Part shown: positions 45,270-58,100 of the stretch, piece after piece | Numbering within the stretch: the stretch's first letter is position 1 | How the letters are laid out: the number at the start of each line of letters is the position of its first letter | Assembly: GCA_003260075.1 (NCBI GenBank) | Contig: QLIY01000027.1 | Span: 216,798-280,797 of the forward strand | Direction of reading: 5' to 3' | Source: Phallusia mammillata | Lineage: Eukaryota; Chordata; Ascidiacea; Phlebobranchia; Ascidiidae | DNA: 64,000 bases | The notes under the pieces: model-generated | Told to the model about the DNA's origin: nothing | Database searches by the model: none | Seen by the model: the letters and a program-made list of their open reading frames with translations, nothing else | Program-made: the position numbers and the translations under genes

Positions 45270-48264
45270 ATGTCTGCAAAAGCAATTTTTGAGTGCACAG
45301 CCAAAAGCATTGTTTGCAACAATCTAAATGGAGAAGGTTTGAATTGCAACACACTTAAATTTGCGACAGTGACAAACTCAACAAAGCTTGATTCATTGCC
45401 ATTGGAACATCCTTGGCTTACCACAGAGGTAAACATTTTTGCGAAATGTTGTTTAGTTTACAATTTACGTGATTTGGTATTCAGGCTTCATATTTTTAAT
45501 TGGGGCTTTTGACATTAACAATATGTTTACATTGCCTACCTAAAAATTAGTGAGTGCAATGATTTGCCTGACAGGAGATAATAAGCTACCTAATTGTAGA
45601 AATCAATCTTACGGAAAAGGTAAACAAATTCTGCATTGCTATTATTTATGTGTTACTACATACAGAAATTGATTGTCAAACCTGATCAACTAATCAAAAG
45701 AAGAGGAAAACTTGGTCTAATCAAGATAAACACTGACTTTGAGGGTGTCAAAGCATGGTTGAAGGAACACATGCTTAAAGAAATTTCCATTGGGGAGACA
45801 AAAGGAGTTTTGAAAAACTTTATCATTGAACCATTTGTTGCACACAAGCAGGTAAATATTGAACAAAGTGGTTTCAATAATGACTTTAGTGGCAATTGAT
45901 TTATCTACAGCAAAATGAAAAGTAGCAATGCACTATATTTTTAGTGGACGATTTAAGTAATAAAATTTAGGTAATTTATAGAGTCGTACAAACCAGAAAA
46001 TAGTAGTCTTCCAACCTAATCGGATCGCTAGCTATGAAAAGTTTCAGCAACATGATATTGAATGAATTTTTCTAAATACATTTTGTTTTCCTAAATTTAA
46101 GGAGGAAGATGACTGTTACTGACTAAAACATAAGTGCATTACCCATTTTAATCATACTTCGGGAAATCTGGGGACACGAGTTAGCCCTAATTGGCATTGA
46201 TTTTTTGTTAATTCAATTACCTAGTTCAGGATCAATAACTTGGGATTGGACAGTCACACTGCCAAAACCTCATGGGAAACCAGCAATGTAACTGACAATG
46301 CTGTATCCCTGTGGGATTTTGTCTCCAATTTAGTTTAAACATGATACAGTGCACACTCATCAATGAAATCCATCAAGAAAATATGATTCAAATTGCAAAT
46401 CATTACTTTTTCCTTTTCCTATATTTCTTGCTTGTTGTGGCAAAAAAGCCTGTAACTTAAATAAATAAATGACATAATTGTAGTGTATGATATTTTAAAT
46501 GCTTTTTTTATTAAACTGACCTATATTTTTGTGGTTAGGAAGAGGAGTATTATATTTGCATTCATTCTTCACGTGATTATGACACAATTCTGTTCCACCA
46601 TGAAGGGGGTGTTGACATTGGAAATGTGGATGAAAAGGCAAATAAAATAAATGTATGAAGTTTTTGTTTTACTTTACATTCAATATGTATATATATATAT
46701 AACAACATAAATCTTGTGTTAAACATATGCAGTAAATGCAAATTAATGCCATACAACAATGGATAACTTTTTTTTACTGAATATATATGTATGTATCATA
46801 CATACATATATATTCAGTAAAAAAAAGTGTATCCATGGCATAATGTATCCATGGTTGACATGGTGATTTTTTGCAGATTGCAATTGGTGAGAAGGTAACT
46901 CCGGAACTTGTAGCCACAAAACTTTTGGATAAAATATCAAATGAAGATCAAAGGTAAAAATGTATAAAAATACCACATGAAATTTTTATGTAAGTGCATT
47001 CAAAAGCAGAAAAAAGGTCTTTTGTTATGATTTGTAACTTTGTAACACTTACTAAATGTTTGCAAACAACATTTCTTAGGTTTTCGTGTATGTATGGAAT
47101 ATTAACTGCATATAAAGATCTTTTTTTTCCATTTTTCTTGCAGATTGCTGCAACCATTTATAGTTGGTTTATATGATGTCTATGAAAGACTGAATTTCAC
47201 CTACCTTGAAATTAATCCTTTAGGTAAGTTCAAATATTTCATCTGTAACTAAATATAAGACTACAAAATAAATCAGACACAGAAAAAAGGCATGAGGTAT
47301 ATATATTAAATAAATAGCCTATATCTAACAAATGTTTTAACCAAATATTTTTTCACTTGGTATTTTGAACTTCTTTTTTCTGTTTAATTTCAAATTGTAT
47401 TTACTTACAGTTGTCACTGAAGGAAAGATTTACATCTTAGATCTGGCCGCTAAACTCGACCAGGCAAGTTGTATGATGTTGTGGCTTAAGGGTGTGTATA
47501 TTAAATTATCAAATCCAAATCTATTATTCAACATTTTGATGTTCCAGATATTTGTAGCTTATATTAAGCTATGTTTTGGGGTAAATAATGCACATAAATG
47601 GTATAAAGGAGATTTCTGGAATGCGTCTTTAGTTGATGCCCTAATTGAGCTTTAAGTCTGATAGTGAATAGTATGAAGTCCTTTTTGGAATGACAGTTTT
47701 GGCACATGTAAAAATTTAAGCATCTACATGTTGATCATTAAACTTATTTTGGTTGAATGTTTGGCACAGTTTTTTTTTTCTGGAGAAGATTTTCACCATT
47801 CGATTATTACAACTGAGACAGCTTCCACTACAAACAGCTAGTGCATTAAAACAAAATGATTGCAAAAAAGATACATTTTTTCTAGCTTTAGAGTGGAACT
47901 AGTAAAATGCTTTAAAGTAGTTTGCAAACCTTGAATAGCCACTGCATTGTATGTTTAACTTCCAGTCTATTGTGATGAACCTATGCTGGAAACTTCCTTT
48001 GTTTTGGTAAAAGCAGGTAAATTTCCTGTCGCACTGAAACCGATATTATTGTGATCGTCATGCTTGCATCTCATATCCTTTTGCAGAAACCAAAGCTACA
48101 ATGGTTTGTCATGATTACTTGCAAGTATTTATAATGACAAGCATTGCAACCCTAGGGTGGTGGAAAACAAATGCTTTAAAACAGTAGAAATCGTTTCATT
48201 TTTTTGTCTTTATTATTCAGTTACCAGTTTTAATATTCAAAGGTACAAATAAATGGAATGAGGT

Positions 48265-48309
<45 letters not shown>

Positions 48310-51300
48310 TATATATATATATTTGCGCATATTTACCTCTTGCATAAAATGATGAATATCAATCATTATGTTTACTAATAATAGTTAATAAGTTATTGTT
48401 GACAGATTTCCAACACTGACTATTCAAAGTTGTTTTAGGTTATTGACATTACAGCATATGCTTCCAACAAAAAGCAAAAAACATTTTATTGTTTCCACAG
48501 TGTGCTGAATTTGTATGTGCTCGTGAATGGGGCGATGTAAGCTTTCCACCTCCTTTTGGCCGTGAAGCATATCCAGAAGAAGCATACATTGCTGATCTTG
48601 ATGCCAAAAGTGGAGCATCTCTTAAACTCACAATACTAAATCCAAAAGGCAGAATTTGGACTATGGTGGCCGGGGGTGGAGCCTCAGTGGTGTACAGGTA
48701 AGGCTTGAACAAATATTTATCAGTCCTTGAGAAAAACTGAGTTATGGAAAATGCTGTCATGGAAAATTTATTTGAAATTCGTGACAGAAAATGTATGTGA
48801 CGAAAAAATGATTTAAAAGGATATTATATAAAAATCTGGTGGCAGATTGTTAATTTTCATGATTTGTTTTTTAAACTAGCACCTTGCTAAATTGTTGCGT
48901 AGGAACCAAAATCTTGGGCTATTGAATAATATTTACAAGCACAATAAAATTTACACATGAGGAACCTTATTTTGCTGCAAATATTTTATGGCACATTCTT
49001 TGTGTATGAAACATAAAACACATTCTTAGTTCTTACAGACTTCAATATTTAATTTTCTAGTGACACAATTTGTGACCTTGGTGGTGCCAGTGAGCTTGCA
49101 AACTATGGAGAGTATAGTGGTGCTCCAAGTGAACAACAGACTTATGATTATGCTCGTACCATTCTTTCACTTATGACAAAGGAGAAACGGGAAGATGGCA
49201 AAGTTCTAATAATTGGTGGTGGAATTGCAAACTTTACAAATGTTGCAGCTACTTTTAAGGTTTGTGCATGGGGCAAAGGAACAAGTGAAATGAATTGTTT
49301 TGGGAAGCAATAAAATTCATCTTAAATAAACAAGGTTCTATTCTATTTCAATAAGATACCCATGATGCTGTAACAGCGAAATATGTATATATCTCAAATT
49401 CATAAGAATGAATGACTGAATGTGTTCGTAAATTTCAATCAATAAGCATAAGGTTTATGTTAGTCTTTATCCACCAATCAATGAACTGGGGATTCTAGTT
49501 TAAATTATGCATTGTTGAGACCTTGAATCACTGGCGCCCACTTATGGGGAGGCGGGGAGGCGCCGCCTCCCCGGGTATCTGTGTCGCTGACTACGTCATA
49601 AACAAGTTTTGCGTTAATTTATGCACATACAGTTTTGTAGTAACTCTGTACTACTGCACAGTCAAAGACTGTCTGGTTTGAACAGACAAACCTTTCTGAA
49701 AAATCAAACAACCGATATTGTTACGTCACAAACGTATACTTGAAGTGTTACATGCAGGGTTGCCATACCGTCCTTATTTCTAAGATTTGTCCTTATTTTA
49801 AAGGGCAATGTCTTAGAAAAAGTTTTTGTCCTTATTTCTAAGAACTGTCCTCGTGTTTGACAAGTCCTTATTTTGTCTTATTTTTAACAATTACAAGTCA
49901 AATCCCTGCTAAAAGTAAACCTAGACCTGGGCTGTCGTGAGATGCACTACGTGTTTTCTACGAACAAGGAGTTGNNNNNNNNNNNNNNNNNNNNNNNNNN
50001 NNNNNNNNNNNNNNNNNNNNNNNNNNNNNNNNNNNNNNNNNNNNNNNNNNNNNNNNNNNNNNNNNNNNNNNNNNNNNNNNNNNNNNNNNNNNNNNNNNNN
50101 NNNNNNNNNNNNNNNNNNNNNNNNNNNNNNNNNNNNNNNNNNNNNNNNNNNNNNNNNNNNNNNNNNNNNNNNNNNNNNNNNNNNNNNNNNNNNNNNNNNN
50201 NNNNNNNNNNNNNNNNNNNNNNNNNNNNNTAAATGCGTTACATGCAATTTGCTGTGTAAATAGAAAACATGGTTGAAACCAACCAAACGACCTAGAAACG
50301 TAAGAAAAGATTATTATATTGGCTTTTTAGACGCATGTGCGCCTTGTTGCGGAAAAATAAAACATGCTTTGCAATAATTTTTGCGGGGAAAGAAAAAATG
50401 TATTACTGTATTACTGTATAGTTGGGTTGNAGAAAAAATGTATTACTGTATAGTTGGGTCGGCATCAGCTGCTAATGTTATGTATACAAGTACAGAAACA
50501 CTGCAAAGGGTGTAACTTGCGATGTTAGGTGACGTCCAGGCTGAAAATATTTTCGTCTTTACCGAGTTATAAAATTCTGTCTCCCCGCCGATTTTAGCAA
50601 GTGGGCGCCTATGCCTTGAATAATGTTGTTTTTGTATTAAAGCCTAAATTGGTTTCTACAAACTGGTCAGGGAGAAAAAATGGCATATGGTATTTGATGC
50701 AACGTTGTGCTTAAATTTACCTCATAAAATGCCCCCCCCCCAGTACAGAAACACTGCAAAGGGTGTAACTTGCGACGTTAGGTGACGTCTTGTTTTTGTA
50801 TTAAAGCCTAAATTGGTTTCTACAAACTGGTCAGGTAGAAAAAATGGCATATGGTATTTGATGCAACGTTTATCAGATTGACTTGTGCTTAAATTTACCT
50901 CATAAAATTACATGTGTAATTCAGTTAAATTTTGTTGTGTTGGATCAATCCGAAATTCAAATATAGTTTTGATACAAGTTGCAAAATACACAAAACTATT
51001 AACTGCCATTGCTTTTCAGGGCATTGTTCGAGCACTGAAGCAGTTTCAAAGTCAGCTTCAGGAAACAGGGGTGTCGATTTTTGTCAGAAGGGGAGGCCCC
51101 AATTATCAAGAGGGTCTGAGGGTGATGCGCGAAGTTGGTAAGTATTTTTTCAAGCTCCAAGAAAATAATAAGTCCCACAAAAAGTATTTTTTTAACTCTA
51201 TTGTATTTATCATTTTAAAGCAAGGTTGTACATTTTTGGTAACTTGTCAATGTTCTCTGAATTTCTGTTTTTTAAAATCCCTACAGATTAGCTTCCACTG

Positions 51301-54300
51301 ATTTTATATGTGCATTTTTTGCCAAAAGTAACATGAGTTTGTGTTTATATTTTCACTAAATCCTGCATATATTCTATAATACTATACTGGCAACGAATAT
51401 CAGTTTTCCTATTAATATTGTATATTAATTCCCTTTTATGTTAATGCTGAAACCTGATAATTTTGGACACCTGTTGAACCGTTAAACCTATTAGCAAATC
51501 AATAGGTTGACAACACCGCTGTTGTTCTTTGCTTCATAACTTGGATTTTTTTTTTGACACGAAACAAAGTAGCTGAAATCAGGTGTTTTCTAACCCTTAG
51601 TGTACCTTGACATAGCAAATTATTCTACAACTGAATAGTTAAAGTGTACGGCAAAAAACAACAACATTAAATTAATGTTTCTGGATAAGCCAAAAGCACT
51701 ATTCAAATAAACCAATGTCAGAAATAATCTTTGGTCAGAAAGTCGTAATCAAGCGTTTGAGGTTAGGTTTGTATCTTGGTCTCCTCTAGATTTCACCATA
51801 TTAAAAACTTTAACTGTACTTTTGCAGGTCAGCACCTTGGGGTACCTGTGCATGTTTTTGGAACTGAAACACACATGACAGCAATTGTTGGCATGGCGAT
51901 GGGAAAGACACCAGTTCCTGAACAACCCCCCAATGACCCAGGCCACACCGCAAACTTTTTACTTGGAGCCAGCAACAACACTGCAGTAAGTCGAAATGTT
52001 TTTGAATTATATTCAAACCATACAAAATGCATTTTTAACAATTAACCTAGTTGCTAATACTTTTACTTTCAAGCAACATCATGGGTTATTACAGGTACCA
52101 AATATATGTATACTTGCCTGCTTTGGTTGTTGTATGTTACATGTTGTAACAATAATCCTGGTGCAATGGCATATAATGTTTATGCAAAACTAGTGCTGCA
52201 TAAACAGTTTGTTGTAAAATTTATTTCAGAATTTCTGTAAATTGTTTGTTTTTTATCAGGAAATTCTGAATTGGCTAATTGAACTGAAAAATAGTTTTTG
52301 GTAAAACATTGTCCATTTGTCAAAGTTTTTTTAAGAAGCCACACTTCTGATATAGCACTGTAGCTGTTTTACTGAACCCTAATGTTTTATGGTAGTTCAT
52401 GCTGTTTATTACCCTGCAAGTTGTTGCATGTAGTTTTTCTTATTTTGTTGTTTTTGTTAAAATTTGAAATTGTTTTTAACAGGATGAGACGTCACAGGTA
52501 AATGAGATTTGGATTGGTGTGCAGTAACTTGTAATTTGCTGTGAACTGGTTTTTGTCTAATTTATGGGCACAAACACAGTTTAGATAGTATGTTATGTAT
52601 AGCAGTGGTTCCCAACCTTTTTTTGTCGCGACCCAAATACTTCCCAAAATTTGGTTTATGGATTCTTGCGACCCAAAAACATACATTCTTACTATTTTGG
52701 GTTGATTTTTGTTTGTAAATCAGGAAAGCGTTTCGAAAATTTCTGAGCCAATTTGAAAAATTAAACAAATAATATTCGTTTATTTTTAACCAAGTTAAAG
52801 CTGGCTCAAAGCATTATCAGCCAGACAACGCTTAACAGTGATCTCACACAAACATTATGACGTCACAAACAGAATTAACCACTACCAGGCCAAAATGTCA
52901 TAAAATTATTATTGGACAACAATTTATAGCCTTGGGAATAAATAAAATAACGCTACGAAACGAAGTCAAGGAGTAGATGCTTTTATTGCAACAAAAACAC
53001 GCGACCCAACAGAATTGTCAGGCGACCCAACTTTGGGTCGCGACCCATAGGTTGGGAAACACTGNGATAACCAGGCTTAGTAGGCTAACAATAATTAAGT
53101 ATTATTTCTGTCTAATTGGTAATAACTTTATACTTTGTTTTACTTATTTTTATCAATACAGGGTCCTGTACAACCTCCTGATGTTCCTCCCCCAAAACAG
53201 CCACCTCCACCTGCCCCTGTTCCTCCACCTCCACCACCAAGTGAAGATAAACCAGCTCCTCCCAAGCCTCCTCCTCCTGAAGCGGAGGATAAGGTAGTTA
53301 CCATTGCATTACCAGCCCTTTTTCTCTTGACAGACCTTGACATCTGTCCATGCATTGTTAACAAAACAATGATCAAAGAACAGTGGTCCCCAACCTTTTT
53401 TGTCGCGACCCAAATACTTACCAAAATTTTGTTTTGTGGCTTCTCCCGACCCATGGATGCATTCTTACTATTTGGGTTGTATTTTTGTTTGTAAATCAGG
53501 AAGGTTTTTCAAAAATTACTACGCTAGTTTGAAAAATAAAAAACATCAAACAAAAATTATTCGTTTTTCCGCCAACTTTAGAGCTGGTTCAAAGCATTAT
53601 GAGCCAGACAACGCTTAGCAGTGATCTCACATAAACACTATAACGTCATAAACAGAATAATTCACTGTCAGGACAAATAGTCATTAAATTGTTATTGGGA
53701 AACAATTTATAGCCTTGGGAAATAACAAAATAACGCTAAGAAACGTAGATGCTCTTATTGTCACAAAAATTGGCGACCCAACAGAATTTACAGGCGACCC
53801 AACTTTGGGTCGCGACCCATAGGTTGGGAAACACTGATGTATAGCATACACACTTGCACTTTTCCGGCAATTGTTGTGGTGTCTTGAACTGAAGATAATA
53901 TGAATAAACTAACACTAACTGCACTGGCCAGTAACTTTAATCCCTACTTCATTAGTACAAGTTCAATTTGGATTTAATTTTAATTATATTTATCAATTTG
54001 ATAAAACTTAAAATTGCTATAATCAACAAATTTAAGTTCTAGATCAAACAAATTGACTGCGCAAACTTAAAAAATATTAAACCTCTTTACCAGCTAAGCA
54101 TCACTAATATTAACATATAAATATTTTGCTGTTTGGTGAATGATTTGTAGTGTAGTTTTGGGTGGTATAGTAGTCAATGGTGTGGATAAGAAGTTATGAT
54201 ATCCAAATACACTACTGTACCTTGCCTAAATTTTTTTGGGTTGCAAGCAGCTAACACCAAAATAACATAATTGTGACAGTAATCTAGAGGGTTTTTTCAC

Positions 54301-55055
54301 TATGCAGTTGATGCTTATGAGTGTGTGTTGTTGATACTAAAATGCAAACAAAAATCCAACTGTGTTTTTGTCATAATCTTTCCTACACTTTTTCATGCAT
54401 ACACTTATTTTTAGAATGCCACACCCAGGACATCAAGAACAAATTCATTTGTGGATAAATCAAAGGCAAATGGAGATTCCAGTGATATTCAGTTGAAAAG
54501 AGCTGCTTTGAAAGTTGCCAACAGGCCTATGTTTTCAAGTGTGTAATTTCAGTTTAACAGAAGTTGTAATAACATTGGGACTTCATATCTTTCAGGCTTG
54601 AATACAAAAGTGTATTAGAATGATTTAACCAGAGTTATATGCTTTGTCACTTTAAACCAGGCACCCAGCATACAATTGGCTGCTGTCTGTTGGCCAATCA
54701 TAAAATTGCAAGTATTAAATGTGATTTTGATGCAGACAAAACTCGTGCCATCGTGTGGGGACTTCAGTCAAGAGCTGTACAGGGAATGTTGGATTTTGAC
54801 TTTGTGTGTTCCAGAAAATCTCCATCTGTTGCAGCAATGGTTTACCCATTTGTGTGAGTTGTTTAAATCGAATTTGTGTAGTTTCAATCTGTGTTGCTAT
54901 CTGTTTTGTGGGGCTTGTGTCTCAATGTATTTGCAATGTAAAGGTTTTACTGCAGAATGCAGTTAAAAAGCTGACCAACAAAATTATTCGTGTTTTATTT
55001 GAAAAAAAAATCATGTACACAAAATTAATCATGTGGGTAAACTACAGTATTTGGT

Positions 55056-55151
<96 letters not shown>

Positions 55152-58100
55152 CGGCTGCCATAACTGACAATTAAACTCTGGTTTAGTGGTGACCATAAGC
55201 AGAAATTCTACTGGGGACACAAGGAGATCTTCATCCCTGTTTACAAAAACATGAAAGACGCAATGCAACGTCACACAGATGCTGACGTAGTCATCAACTT
55301 TGCCTCCCTAAGATCTGCAGAGGAAAGCACCATAGAAGCAATGGAGTATAAACAAATCAAGACTATTGCAATCATTGCTGAAGGTATGTGTGATAGTAAC
55401 ATAAAAAGGTAGCTATTGATCAAAAAATATCCAGTCAGTGAAAATGATAAATTCAGATCTTTTAATTGAGTTCATTTTCCTTTTTTCAAGCTGTTTTTTT
55501 TCAAAAACAAATGCTATGTTTTTCTGCTTGACATGCTTTAAAAAAGGAGGAAATTAACCCAAAACAAATGTGACATAAGTTTTGAAGGTCCCACCCATTT
55601 TATGCAACATGTGCAGTGTGAACATTTGAATCTGCTTGCTGGATTTGCTTGGAAGAAGATTTTTTTAGCCTTTCATCTTTCGTAGACATCGTCAAAATAA
55701 AAACGAGCAAAGACTGTTTTAAGTGTGAACATGGCTGGTTTAGGGGGTTTCAAATGAAAAAAATGGGTGATTTGATTTACACCTGGCCAAGCATACACGT
55801 TTCTGTTTAGGTATTCCTGAAACAGCTACCAAGAAACTTATTAAGTTGGCTCATGAAAAAGGAGTTTCTATTATTGGACCAGCTACGGTAGGTTATCATT
55901 TATTTGTTAAAGTATAGGAAAGACCCATCTGAGTTAACATTTGGTGCGAATTTTTTATTTACAGGTTATCACATTCCTTCAGTAATTTAATACTAAACAC
56001 CATTTGCTGTACCTTGTTACTGCAGTAACCATTCTCAACAATATTCTTGAGCTTGATCTTGCATTCAGTTTCTCTGTTTTCAGGTTGGAGGTATTAAACC
56101 TGGTTGTTTCAAAATTGGCAACACAGGAGGAATGATGGACAACATTTTGTCGTCAAAACTTTACAGACCCGGCAGTGTCGCTTATGTTTCTCGTTCTGGC
56201 GGAATGTCCAACGAGCTCAACAACATCATTTCACGCACCACTAACGGTGTTTGCGAGGGAGTGGCTATAGGAGGAGATAGGTATGGTGGCCATAAAAGGA
56301 AAAATAACGTGACTAATTTATGGTTTGGAAAACTTAGATCTATTTTTATTCCAACAATCAAAGTTCAGCACTTAAAATCGGCCCTACAGTCTTTCACGTG
56401 TGAAATTTCTATCTTTTCACTAGCACCAAAAATAGTTCCGAAAAATTTTCAAGCCCCACACCTATACTGAACCTGACTGATTTAACCTAAAAGGAAAGAG
56501 CATTTTATTAAAGGTCTAAAAAACCTCCCCTTCTCTTTGCTTTGAGCTTGACGCTCCAGTGCACACAAAAAAATCGTGGAAGAAACAGTGTTACATCATT
56601 CGTTCTAAAGAATTGGGCGTAACTATGCAAGACACTTTGTGATATCGATTTCGTTCCATTGTTACGTTGCAAGACGCCCCCAAAATCAAGAGAAAAAAGG
56701 AGTTTTTATACATTTTAGAGGTTTTTTCAAATGAATCAACTTTTTATTGTCATGAGTCATGCTTTTTTTTATCTCTACTAGTAAAGTTTGTTTTTTTGCG
56801 TTAATCAAACTCCATTTTGTTTCAGTTCCTGAAGCAAAAGTTGTTAAAAAGTTGATGTTAAATTCTCATGTAAAGTAATAATAACACTAACTTATCAACG
56901 TGTGTTGAAACTTGTAGATATCCTGGAACAACATTCATGGATCATATTATGAGATACGAGAAGAATGAAGACGTCAAAATGATTGTCGTCCTGGGAGAGG
57001 CAAGTTTTTGCAAAAAAAATCCTTGTGTTTTTCGTGATTTAACAATGCAGTCTTGTCATAGGTTGGAGGAACAGAGGAATATAACATTTGCAGTGCCATC
57101 AAAAGTGGACAACTCACTAAACCTGTGGTAGCGTGGTGCATTGGTAGGTTTGTTATTAATGTGTAAAATGTTATAGGACCGGAAATCGGTGTCTGTTTAT
57201 TAGGGATGAACCAAAACTACAAATGTTCTATTTAGTCGAATACGTTAATGCTCGATGCTCGGTGTATTGTGATGTCACAAACATTTTCAATTCTACGCGA
57301 GTTTGGTAGCTTCCGAGGTCCTCTCTGCACAAGCGGTGTATTAAGATGTATTGCTGTAAAGACCCCAGAAGTTTGCGTTTTACTACCATGTAACGCATTA
57401 AAAAGCGCATTAAAAGGTGTTTTTGTTTCTTGGACTCCAAAACACAATTGTTTGGTACAGGTTCTTGCTCGGCTCGCCGCATCTCCGCTGTACACTGATG
57501 CACAAAAGCAAAATAAACATTCATCCCTTATAGGTTTTTGTTTCAAAAATAAATAATAATATTCCAAACTGGTTCTTTAAAAAAAGTGCTTTATGCGCTA
57601 AACTTGATAACCGCTTTTCATGTATATAAGGAATCAATCGTTCCCCAAGTTTTGTTTAAAAAGCTCACGGTTTAATCTTGTGATTGGAAATTTTCGCAGG
57701 AACTTGTGCCACAATGTTTACATCTGAGGTGCAATTTGGCCACGCGGGGGCGTGCGCTAATCAAGCGAGCGAAACCGCTGTAGCGAAAAACAAGGCACTG
57801 GCTGACGCAGGAGCTTTTGTACCGACAAGCTTTGACGAACTGAACACAAAAATTTGGTAACTTTTTAACTGTTATTCCGACGATTTTTTTTAAATTACAG
57901 AGCAGACTCTTTTTTTGGGTCCCCTTCCCTGAAGGGGACACATATTGATTTTACTCAAAATGTTTTTGTTTTTTTTCTTTTGTTTTCTTCTACCCAAAGT
58001 TTGTCCGACTCGTTTTTCCATCAAATCCTTGATGGATTTGGATGAAATTTACACAGATGGTAGATGTAGTTATGTAGATGTGCATCCCACTTTGTTTTTG

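Noticed and set aside
57232-57567. Open frames on both strands after ACLY exon 19
   Set aside because: They lie wholly within ACLY intron 19, lack recognisable features, and are not needed for the phase-consistent ACLY model.
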